Shown here one piece after another: positions 1 through 6,356 of a DNA stretch of 7,004 nt (the first letter of the stretch is position 1; every line of letters begins with the position of its first letter). The notes below the pieces were generated by a model that saw only the letters and a program-made list of their open reading frames with translations, was not told the DNA's origin and searched no databases. The position numbers and the translations under genes are program-made. Source of the stretch: an uncultured Cellvibrio sp. (GTDB lineage Bacteria > Pseudomonadota > Gammaproteobacteria > Pseudomonadales > Cellvibrionaceae); the NCBI GenBank assembly GCA_946482385.1, contig CAMLRI010000110.1, forward strand, positions 1 through 7,004, given 5' to 3'.

Positions 1-915
1 ATCCGCCTGACTGCCCAGGCAAAAGGCGCGCAGGTACAACTGGGGGCTGACCGCGCCCGTGCCCCAGGCAGGAATCACCTGGGCCCAAATACTGTCGGGC
101 AGACTATCCGGCCAGGCCTGCCAGGCAGCCATCACCGCCACAAAATTGGCAAAATCAAAATAAGCTTCCAGAGTGGTAATGTCGGTAGTGGTATGGGTTT
201 GGAAACTAAAACGGGTGACTACACCGAAGTTGCCACCGCCACCGCCGCGCAGGGCCCAGAACAACTCGGGATGCTGATCGGCGCTGCATTCCACCAGGCT
301 GCCATCGGCCAACACCACCTGGGCAGCCACCAGGGTATCGCAGGTGAGGCCGTAGGCGCGGTCGACTATGCCGATACCGCCCCCCTGGGCCAGGCCGCCT
401 ATGCCGACGCTGGTACAGGAACCCGCCGGGATACACACCCCCAAGGTACTGAGCTGGTCGTAGATATCCACCAGCTTGGCACCGCCACCGATATGGGCTA
501 TCTCGCCCTCTAACTGGATGCTATTGAGCGGGCTGAGGTCGAGCACCAGGCCGCCTTCGCTGGCCGAGTAACCGGCATAACCATGGCCACCGCAGCGCGG
601 CACCAGCTGCAGCCCATGCTGGCGGGCAAAGGCGATAGACGCCTGTACATCCCCCGGGCTATGACAGCGGATCACCGCCAAAGGGCGGGCGCTGTAGCGG
701 GTGTTGTATACCTGACGCTGGTTTTCATAGGCCGCCGCGCCTGGGCGCAGCAGTTCGCCGCCGAGCTTGGCATCCAGCTCGCCCCAGGGCAAGTGATCGC
801 CAGGGCTGGAGCTGCTGGATGAGGAGGAGTTGCCGCTGCCAGCGCCGTCGCCACCGCCGCATGCTGCAAGAGAGAAAGACGCCACCGAGAGCGCCAGAAA
901 TTGTCGCCGATCCAT
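1..915 (-). CDS. Tat-exported, lipidated FAD-linked oxidase (berberine bridge enzyme/PCMH type), C-terminus cut off
   Basis: The frame is open from the ATG at 915 to base 1 (305 codons); the C-terminal substrate and BBE regions lie outside the window. The N-terminus has a twin-arginine signal (DRRQFLAL, residues 2-9) and a lipobox LAAC with the lipidated Cys at 19, then a Gly/Ser linker with eight serines (residues 30-37). The flavin-binding domain follows: RCGGHGYAGYSA (107-118) carries His111, the residue that binds the FAD 8-alpha carbon in this family, and AGSCTSVG (164-171) carries Cys167, matching the second (6-S-cysteinyl) link of berberine bridge enzymes. GGLAQGGGIG, RAYGLTCD and ALRGGGGGNFGVVT are further family motifs. 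I infer a periplasmic lipoprotein with bicovalent FAD that oxidises an alcohol, sugar or similar group; the substrate cannot be read. An AAGGA-like ribosome site lies very close to the ATG. Family call firm, reaction unknown. Confidence 0.9.
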   Translation of the reverse strand, partial: MDRRQFLALSVASFSLAACGGGDGAGSGNSSSSSSSSPGDHLPWGELDAKLGGELLRPGAAAYENQRQVYNTRYSARPLAVIRCHSPGDVQASIAFARQHGLQLVPRCGGHGYAGYSASEGGLVLDLSPLNSIQLEGEIAHIGGGAKLVDIYDQLSTLGVCIPAGSCTSVGIGGLAQGGGIGIVDRAYGLTCDTLVAAQVVLADGSLVECSADQHPELFWALRGGGGGNFGVVTRFSFQTHTTTDITTLEAYFDFANFVAVMAAWQAWPDSLPDSIWAQVIPAWGTGAVSPQLYLRAFCLGSQAD

Positions 916-1009
916 AATCCTTGTCACCGTTGTGTGGTTGCTGGAACCAGAGCTGTAGTAGTGGTGAGGGTTTTTATGGACGAAGCACTGCCGCGGAATC
1001 GACGGCGGG

Positions 1010-1393
1010 TTAAATCACCATCACGCCATCGGCTTCAATCAGCGCAGCGCGGGGCAACTGGTTAATGCCGATGGCGGCGCGGGCGGGGTAGGGCGCCTGG
1101 AAATATTGCCCCATCACCTCATTCACCACCGGGAAGTTGGCCAGGTCGGTGAGGTAGATGTTGAGCTTGACTATGTCCTTGAGGCTGCCACCGGCGGCAT
1201 CGCACACAGCGGCGAGGTTTTTGAACACCTGGTGCGCCTGGGCGGCAAAGTCTCCCTCCACCAATTGCATGGTTTTAGGGTCCAGGGGGATTTGGCCGGA
1301 AAGGTAAACCGTGTTGTTTACCTTGATGGCCTGGGAGTAGGTGCCTATAGCGGCGGGAGCGTTATCGCTGTGGATAATGGCTTTGTTGGTCAT
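1010..1393 (-). CDS. ridA: RidA family reactive intermediate (enamine/imine) deaminase
   Basis: This is a 127-residue protein of the YjgF/YER057c/UK114 family, a cytosolic trimer that hydrolyses reactive 2-aminoacrylate and other enamines/imines released by PLP enzymes to keto acids and ammonia. Family residues visible are [12 protein letters not shown] (11-22, Tyr19), LSGQIP (31-36, Ser32-Gly33), Arg105 in YPARAAIG and Glu120 in LIEADG. Arg105 and Glu120 fall at the same numbers as in E. coli RidA; the E. coli Cys107 is Ala here. The open frame continues upstream to 1939, but only as a shadow of spoT. The ATG at 1393 gives the normal length and N-terminus, with a weak AGAAGG ribosome site about 10 bases before it. 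It follows spoT in the same direction, as in pseudomonads, 155 bases downstream, with an inverted-repeat element in the gap. Confidence 0.95.
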   Translation of the reverse strand: MTNKAIIHSDNAPAAIGTYSQAIKVNNTVYLSGQIPLDPKTMQLVEGDFAAQAHQVFKNLAAVCDAAGGSLKDIVKLNIYLTDLANFPVVNEVMGQYFQAPYPARAAIGINQLPRAALIEADGVMVI

Positions 1394-1429
1394 GGGTTTG
1401 GCCTTCTGGTCTACCGGGGAAAGCGGGCG

Positions 1430-1435
1430 AGTATA
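1430..1435 (-). promoter_or_regulatory. Possible -10 element for ridA
   Basis: On the minus strand the hexamer TATACT (5 of 6 to consensus) lies 37 bases before the ridA ATG, just downstream of the inverted-repeat element. No good -35 box is seen at 16-18 bases upstream. It may give ridA its own transcript in addition to readthrough from spoT. This is a weak prediction. Confidence 0.3.
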
Positions 1436-1444
1436 AAGCAAAAT

Positions 1445-1540
1445 TCCCTCTAATCCCCCTAGTCCATAAATCCCTCTCAATCCCCCTTTGCAAAGGGGGA
1501 AGCTCCCTCCCTTTGCAAAAGGGAGGGCCGGGGAGGGATT
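1445..1540. repeat. Compound intergenic inverted-repeat element (two nested hairpins)
   Basis: The spoT-ridA gap holds a structured element. From left to right: a direct repeat of the motif TCCCTCT(C)AATCCCCC at 1445-1459 and 1471-1486; a perfect 20-base palindrome at 1481-1500 with centre TTTGCAAA; and a second hairpin with 10-base arms (CCCTCCCTTT, 1505-1514, and its complement, 1518-1527) around a 3-base loop. An outer inverted pair, AATCCCTC (1469-1476) and GAGGGATT (1533-1540), encloses both hairpins. There is no T tract after the hairpins on the minus strand, so it is not a standard intrinsic terminator. It resembles dispersed REP/MITE-like intergenic repeats; copy number elsewhere in the genome cannot be seen here. 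Confidence 0.8.
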
Positions 1541-1548
1541 CGTCGGGA

Positions 1549-3660
1549 TTAATTCTTGGAGCGGTTCACCCGGATCACAAAGCTCAGGGTGCGGATGCGG
1601 CGCATGATATTGGCCAGGTGGATGCGGTTGTGCACGCCTATACACAGGTGGATCACGCTGTTGTGGGCGTCGCGCTCGTGTACGTTGATATGCTCGATGC
1701 TGGCGCCCTGCTCGGTAATGCGGGTGGCCAGGGTGGCGATAATGCCGCGCTCGCTTTCCACCTCTACCCGCACATCCACCAGGAACTCGCCGCTCACGGT
1801 GGCCGCCCAGTTCACCTGGCTGATCTTGTCGGGGTAGTTGCGGATCTCGGCAATATTGCGGCAGGTGTCCTGATGGATCACCAGACCCTTGCCGGAGCTG
1901 ATGTGGCCGATAATGGGGTCGCCGGGAATGGGGCGGCAACAGCGGGCAAAGCTGATCATCATGCCCTCGGCGGAGTCGATGGTAATCGCCGAATTGGCCA
2001 CCGCCTTGGGTTTTATCTCTGCCTCGGGTTCCAGCAGTTTCACCACTGAGTAAACCACCTTGTTGCCCAGGCCTATCTCTTCGTAGAGCTTCTCCAGGCT
2101 ATCCACCTGCACGCCCAGCAGTATGCGCTGCAGCTGCTCTTCGCTGAGATGCTCTAGGTCGACATGGATTTCCGCCAGGGCCCGGCTGAGCATGCGCTTG
2201 CCCAGGGTGACCGATTGGTGATGGCGCTGGTGCTTGAGGAAGTGACGGATGCCCGAGCGCGCCTTGGCCGACACTGCAAAGTTGAGCCAATTGGGGTTGG
2301 GCTGGGCGCCCTGGGCGGTGATGATGGCCACCTTTTGCCCCGATTGCAGCGGCTGCGACAGGGGCGCCATGCGGTCGTTAATACGGCAGGCAACGCAGGT
2401 ATTGCCAATATCCGTGTGCACCGCATAGGCAAAATCCACCGGGGTGGCGCCCGATGGCAGCTCGACGATTTTGCCTTTGGGGGTAAATACATAGACCTCG
2501 TCGGGGAAGAGGTCGATTTTTACGTTTTCAATAAATTCGAGGGAGTTGCCGGCGTTTTTCTGCATTTCCAACAGGCCCTGCACCCATTGGCGCGCGCGGC
2601 TGTGGCTGGCGTTGATGCCATCGTCGCTGTTGGATTTGTAGAGGAAATGGGCGGCAATACCGCTGTTAGCCATGTCGTCCATTTCCTTGGTGCGGATTTG
2701 CACCTCAATCGGCACCCCGTGCATGCCCACCAGAACCGTGTGCAGGGATTGGTAGCCGTTGGCCTTGGGAATGGCGATGTAATCCTTGAACTCCCCCGCC
2801 ACCGGTTTGTAGAGGTTGTGCACCACACCCAATACCCGGTAGCAGGTATCCACGCTGTCCACAATGATGCGGAAGGCGTAGACATCCATAATTTCCTTAA
2901 AGAATTTTTTCTTGGTGCGCATCTTTTCGTAGATGCTGAACAGGTGCTTCTCGCGGCCGATCACCAGGGCGCTGATGCTCTCTTTGCTGAGGCGTTTTTC
3001 CAGGGAGGTTTGGATCTGTTCCACCAGCTCCTTGCGGTTGCCGCGGGCGGTTTTAAGTGCGGCCTGCAGGCGCGTGGCGCGCAGCGGGTACATGCAGTAA
3101 AAACTGCGGTCCTCCAGCTCCAGACGCACATCGTTCATACCCAGGCGGTGGGCGATGGGAGCGTAGATTTCCAGGGTTTCCTTGGCGATGCGGCGCTTTT
3201 TTTCCTGGGGCATGGCGCCCAGGGTGCGCATGTTGTGCAGCCGGTCGGCGAGCTTGACCAGGATCACCCGCAAATCGTTGGCCATGGCCAGGGCCATTTT
3301 CTGGAAGTTTTCCGCCTGCTTTTCCGCGTGGGATTCAAATTCGATCTGGGTGAGCTTGCTCACGCCATCCACCAAATCCGCTACCGAATCGCCAAACTGG
3401 CCGGCGATGGCTTTTTTGCTGATGCCGGTATCTTCAATCACATCGTGCAGCATGGCCGCCATCAGGCTCTGATGGTCCATGTGCATGGTGGCGAGGATAT
3501 CGGCAACCGCCAGGGGGTGGGTGATATAGGCTTCGCCGCTGCGGCGCTTTTGGCCGTCGTGGGCTTGTTCGGCGTAGAAGTAGGCGCGCTTCACCAAATT
3601 GATTTGGGAAGGCTCGAGATAAGACGATAGCCGGTGGCTTAAAGCCTCGATGGTTTGCAC
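1549..3660 (-). CDS. spoT: Bifunctional (p)ppGpp synthetase/hydrolase SpoT
   Basis: This 703-residue RelA/SpoT-family enzyme (E. coli SpoT is 702) makes and degrades (p)ppGpp in the stringent response. The N-terminal HD hydrolase domain has its metal and catalytic residues: His48 (THP), His72-Asp73, Glu76-Asp77 and Asp139 (KLADRLHN). The synthetase domain has REKH (236-239), Asp259 (IMDVYAFR), [18 protein letters not shown] (291-308) and Glu319 (EVQIRT). The regulatory half has a TGS domain (about 386-447), a conserved Cys region ([12 protein letters not shown], 571-582, with Cys600) and an ACT domain (about 625-703). An intact HD site plus the basic REKH motif points to SpoT rather than RelA, whose hydrolase is degenerate. 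The start is a GTG with GGAG six bases upstream. It lies 55 bases after rpoZ and is probably cotranscribed with it. Confidence 0.97.
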   Translation of the reverse strand: MQTIEALSHRLSSYLEPSQINLVKRAYFYAEQAHDGQKRRSGEAYITHPLAVADILATMHMDHQSLMAAMLHDVIEDTGISKKAIAGQFGDSVADLVDGVSKLTQIEFESHAEKQAENFQKMALAMANDLRVILVKLADRLHNMRTLGAMPQEKKRRIAKETLEIYAPIAHRLGMNDVRLELEDRSFYCMYPLRATRLQAALKTARGNRKELVEQIQTSLEKRLSKESISALVIGREKHLFSIYEKMRTKKKFFKEIMDVYAFRIIVDSVDTCYRVLGVVHNLYKPVAGEFKDYIAIPKANGYQSLHTVLVGMHGVPIEVQIRTKEMDDMANSGIAAHFLYKSNSDDGINASHSRARQWVQGLLEMQKNAGNSLEFIENVKIDLFPDEVYVFTPKGKIVELPSGATPVDFAYAVHTDIGNTCVACRINDRMAPLSQPLQSGQKVAIITAQGAQPNPNWLNFAVSAKARSGIRHFLKHQRHHQSVTLGKRMLSRALAEIHVDLEHLSEEQLQRILLGVQVDSLEKLYEEIGLGNKVVYSVVKLLEPEAEIKPKAVANSAITIDSAEGMMISFARCCRPIPGDPIIGHISSGKGLVIHQDTCRNIAEIRNYPDKISQVNWAATVSGEFLVDVRVEVESERGIIATLATRITEQGASIEHINVHERDAHNSVIHLCIGVHNRIHLANIMRRIRTLSFVIRVNRSKN

Positions 3661-3666
3661 GCCCTA

Positions 3667-3670
3667 CTCC
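3667..3670 (-). promoter_or_regulatory. spoT ribosome binding site deciding the GTG start
   Basis: GGAG on the minus strand ends six bases before the GTG at 3660. No in-frame ATG is near, and the protein from this GTG aligns with the E. coli SpoT N-terminus, so the GTG start is well supported. Confidence 0.75.
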
Positions 3671-3677
3671 ACAGATG

Positions 3678-3697
3678 CCAGCCGCAGGCGCGGCTGG
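3678..3697 (-). promoter_or_regulatory. Stem-loop between rpoZ and spoT
   Basis: A perfect 8-base stem, CCAGCCGC (3678-3685) and GCGGCTGG (3690-3697), closes a 4-base loop. In the transcript it sits 18 bases after the rpoZ stop codon and ends 7 bases before the spoT GGAG. No T tract follows, so it is more likely an RNA processing, stability or translation element than a terminator. The function is inferred. Confidence 0.55.
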
Positions 3698-3715
3698 GGA
3701 ACAGTCAATCGCGTA

Positions 3716-3967
3716 TTACAGTTCGGTATCGTAAACCGGTTCTTGCTTGGGCTGGGGCAGCACATCTTTTTCCAAGAGGATGCTGGCGTCGATAAAGCCT
3801 TCTTCGATTTCGCGCAGGGCGATTACGGTGGGCTTATCGTTTTCTAAGGGCACAAAGGGCTCTTTGCCGCCAATGGCCAGCTGGCGCGCGCGCTTGCTGC
3901 CAACCATTACCAGCTCGAAACGGTTGTCTACGTGGGCCAAACAATCTTCAACAGTAATACGTGCCAT
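3716..3967 (-). CDS. rpoZ: RNA polymerase omega subunit
   Basis: This is an 83-residue omega subunit (E. coli is 91; the tail is shorter). It binds the beta-prime subunit, helps RNA polymerase assembly and forms part of a ppGpp binding site at the omega/beta-prime interface. Conserved family features are [10 protein letters not shown] at the N-terminus, NRFELV (15-20), RARQLAIGG (26-34) and [18 protein letters not shown] (42-59). The start is an ATG with only a weak ribosome site upstream. It lies between gmk and spoT, in the standard gammaproteobacterial order, which places a ppGpp target subunit directly before the ppGpp enzyme. A good promoter lies immediately upstream, so it can be expressed separately from gmk. 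Confidence 0.97.
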   Translation of the reverse strand: MARITVEDCLAHVDNRFELVMVGSKRARQLAIGGKEPFVPLENDKPTVIALREIEEGFIDASILLEKDVLPQPKQEPVYDTEL

Positions 3968-3992
3968 AAATCGCTACCAAAAGGTGGTTCTG

Positions 3993-4033
3993 AAAAAGGG
4001 CAGCCATTATGCGTCAGAAGCACGAAGGCTGCC
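3993..4033 (-). terminator. Terminator-like hairpin after gmk, overlapping the rpoZ promoter
   Basis: Reading the minus strand, GGCAGCC (4033-4027) pairs with GGCTGCC (4005-3999), followed by one C and five T (3997-3993). The 21-base interior can extend the stem through GTGC/GCAT. This resembles an intrinsic terminator about 43 bases after the gmk stop. The interior and one arm also hold the rpoZ promoter, so the repeat could instead be an operator. The stem is short for its loop, so termination may be partial. Confidence 0.5.
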
Positions 4034-4035
4034 AA
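4006..4035 (-). promoter_or_regulatory. Predicted sigma70 promoter of rpoZ-spoT
   Basis: On the minus strand, TTGGCA (4035-4030, 5 of 6 to the -35 consensus) and CATAAT (4011-4006, 5 of 6 to the -10 consensus) are separated by 18 bases. Transcription would start near 3999, giving a leader of about 32 bases before the rpoZ ATG. This is the best core promoter seen in the window. Confidence 0.65.
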
Positions 4036-4075
4036 CTCTGCTGCTGGTTAATTTTACGCCAGAGGCTGCGGCCAG

Positions 4076-4786
<711 letters not shown>

Positions 4787-4804
4787 CTAAAGCCGGGCAA
4801 GTGT

Positions 4805-4812
4805 GGCATAGT
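4805..4812 (+). promoter_or_regulatory. Possible promoter of the small HTH-like gene
   Basis: A CATAGT hexamer (4807-4812, 4 of 6 to the -10 consensus) is preceded by TGG, close to the extended -10 pattern, 29 bases before the ATG at 4842. No clear -35 box is seen. It would diverge from the gmk promoter about 75 bases away. Confidence 0.3.
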
Positions 4813-4841
4813 AATTCGCCCCCACCCCAGCCGGAGCCACT

Positions 4842-5066
4842 ATGCTGCAGCAACTCTTCTCCATCGCCCAGGCCGCCGAACGCCTGCGGGTGCGCCCCGA
4901 GTATGTGCGCGAGCTGGTGGCCAAACAGCGGCTGAGCTTTATTCACGGCGAGCAGCTGGATGCCGCCGAAGTGGAAAAACTGGCGCGCCTGATGGACAAG
5001 TTGCGCCAGGGCGGAATTGCCGCCCTGGTGGACATTAGCGCCCAGGGCGGCAAGCTGGATCTTTAA
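4842..5066 (+). CDS. Small helix-turn-helix-like protein (excisionase/MerR-like fold), function unknown
   Basis: This is a 74-residue protein and the only plus-strand gene in the window. GGAG lies five bases before the ATG, a good ribosome site. Residues 7-32 (SIAQAAERL, a turn, then RPEYVRELVAKQRL) look like the first two helices of an excisionase/MerR-type winged helix: the 'AA..L.V....V..L...' spacing is typical. A short wing-like stretch (SFIHGEQLD) and a charged helix (AAEVEKLARLMDKLRQ) follow. The C-terminal part, GGIAALVDISAQGGKLDL, is not recognised. It is cytosolic with no signal or membrane segment. It diverges from gmk and converges on the TRAP receptor gene. No integrase, phage gene or toxin partner is next to it, so excisionase or antitoxin roles are not supported. 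A DNA-binding regulator is the likeliest reading, from fold resemblance alone. Confidence 0.75.
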   Translation: MLQQLFSIAQAAERLRVRPEYVRELVAKQRLSFIHGEQLDAAEVEKLARLMDKLRQGGIAALVDISAQGGKLDL

Positions 5067-5104
5067 AGCAAGTTGGATTTTTAAGGCAGCAAGATCTTTA
5101 AAAG
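5051..5104 (+). repeat. Degenerate 18-base tandem repeat across the stop codon of the small HTH-like gene
   Basis: CAAGCTGGATCTTTAAAG (5051-5068) is followed directly by CAAGTTGGATTTTTAAGG (5069-5086), identical at 15 of 18 positions. A third, poorer copy (about 5087-5104) shares GATCTTTAAA with the first but has lost one base of register. Copy one encodes the last codons KLDL and the stop; copy two repeats KLDF and a stop in the same frame. The array fills most of the gap to the convergent TRAP gene. Confidence 0.7.
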
Positions 5105-5107
5105 AAG

Positions 5108-6295
5108 CTACTCGGCACCGGCATCCAAATTCGCGTCCGAATCCGCACCTTTAGCTACACGCAATTGCTCGCGCACCTGGTAGTAAGCCTGCTCGGAAAT
5201 TTTCTGGTAGGGCGCTGTGTCTTTCATAAACGCCCTATAAGACTCGTACACCTTGTTAAACAATGGGTCTTTAGCGGCCTGGGCGGCGTACACCTGTTGG
5301 GCGATTTCGTAGTAGCGCGCCAGCACCTCATCGGGCAGGCGGCGCACCTGCACCCCCTGGGCTTCCAGGTTGCGCAGCGCGCGGCTGTTGTTGGTGGTGT
5401 AGCTGTCGAGCATATCCTGGTTGATGGCGCGCACACCGTAAGTGACTATGGCCTGCAAATCCTTGGGCAATCGCTCAAAGGCCGTTTTGTTGATGATTAA
5501 TTCCAGCGTAGGCGCCGGCTCGTGCCAGCCGGGGTAGTAGTAGTATTTGGCGATTTGATGGAAGCCAAAAGCCTGGTCGTTTTCCGGGCCGACCCACTCG
5601 GCGGCATCTATCACCCCGGTTTGCAGCGCTGTGTACAACTCGCCGCCGGGGATATTGACCGAGGTGCCGCCCGCCGCGTTAAACACCTCGCCCGCCAAAC
5701 CGGGGATGCGCATTTTCAAACCGCGCAAATCTTCCACGCGGTTGATCTCGCGGTTAAACCAGCCCGCCATTTGCACACCGGTGTTGCCGCCGGGAAAAGG
5801 GAGCAAATTAAAGGGCGCATAAACCTCGCGCCACAACTCCAGGCCGCCGCCGTGAAATAGCCAGGCGTTTTGTTCCTGGGCATTCATACCAAAGGGGATC
5901 GAGGTAAAAAACTGCGCCGCCGGCACCTTGCCGCGCCAGAAATAAGCGCCCGAATGACCCATTTCCACACTGCCTGACGAGACAGCATCGAACACCCCCA
6001 GAGCCGGCACCAGCTCATTGGCGCCATAGACATGGATCTGCAAGCGGCCGTTGCTCATCTCGTTGATAACCTGCGCGATTTTTTCCGCGCTCACCCCCAG
6101 GCCAGGGGTGTTTTTCGGCCAGGAGGTGACCATCTTCCAGTGGAAAACCTCACTGGAACTGGCCGGGCTTGCTTCAGGCGCGGGCTGGCTAGCACCCTGG
6201 TTTTTACTGAGCACCAGGGCGGCAAAAGTGACGACCAATGCCGCCACCAGCAGGATGATAATCAATGGGTAGTAGTTGATGTTTTTGGAGTTCAT
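5108..6295 (-). CDS. TRAP transporter solute-binding protein, DctP/TakP-like (2-oxoacid-type), probably membrane-anchored
   Basis: This is a 395-residue periplasmic receptor of the DctP family, which delivers organic acids to a DctQM-type sodium-driven permease. Residues 10-30 form a strong hydrophobic segment without a clear AxA cleavage site, followed by a Pro/Ala/Ser linker (about 33-48), so it may stay anchored in the inner membrane. The mature domain begins near WKMVTSWPKNTPGLG (53-67). Family motifs are EMGHSGAYFWRGK (111-123), GNTGVQMAGWF (170-180), GLKMRIPGLAGEV (192-204, Arg196 being the likely carboxylate-binding arginine), AAEWVGPEND (231-240) and YYYYPGWHEP (251-260). The EWVGP and YYYYPGWHEP motifs are like TakP, which binds 2-oxoacids with a sodium ion; the ligand is inferred. 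No dctQ or dctM gene is adjacent on either side. The start ATG has AAGGA only three bases upstream. It lies 61 bases after uvrD. Confidence 0.92.
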   Translation of the reverse strand: MNSKNINYYPLIIILLVAALVVTFAALVLSKNQGASQPAPEASPASSSEVFHWKMVTSWPKNTPGLGVSAEKIAQVINEMSNGRLQIHVYGANELVPALGVFDAVSSGSVEMGHSGAYFWRGKVPAAQFFTSIPFGMNAQEQNAWLFHGGGLELWREVYAPFNLLPFPGGNTGVQMAGWFNREINRVEDLRGLKMRIPGLAGEVFNAAGGTSVNIPGGELYTALQTGVIDAAEWVGPENDQAFGFHQIAKYYYYPGWHEPAPTLELIINKTAFERLPKDLQAIVTYGVRAINQDMLDSYTTNNSRALRNLEAQGVQVRRLPDEVLARYYEIAQQVYAAQAAKDPLFNKVYESYRAFMKDTAPYQKISEQAYYQVREQLRVAKGADSDANLDAGAE

Positions 6296-6356
6296 AGATC
6301 CTTCGCTGTCATCAAAATTTATGTTGCCTGCCCGTCACCAGATCGCCTGAGGCCCA

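Noticed and set aside
916..1009. Promoter or terminator between ridA and the flavoprotein gene
   Set aside because: I saw only a CATAAA-like hexamer without a matching -35 box and a short GC stem without a T tract; neither is strong enough to list.
1481..1527. The two hairpins as a bidirectional or spoT intrinsic terminator
   Set aside because: No T tract follows on the minus strand, so a standard Rho-independent terminator is not supported; called as a repeat element instead, although weak termination is not excluded.
1394..1939. N-terminal extension of the ridA frame to a 309-residue protein
   Set aside because: The extension overlaps the end of spoT in another frame and runs through the inverted-repeat element; RidA proteins are about 127 residues and the ATG at 1393 gives the normal N-terminus.
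2164..3630. A 488-codon open frame on the plus strand opposite spoT
   Set aside because: It lies fully antisense to a well conserved spoT coding frame, its protein has no recognisable domain and is rich in His, Val and Gly as expected from the complement of GC-rich codons, and it has no clear ribosome site.
4842..5066. Small HTH-like protein as a phage excisionase or antitoxin
   Set aside because: No integrase, attachment site, phage gene or toxin gene is next to it, and the rest of the window is core chromosomal genes.
6296..6356. Promoter or terminator between uvrD and the TRAP receptor gene
   Set aside because: A CATAAA hexamer and a very short GCC/GGC stem are present, but neither reaches a convincing pattern.
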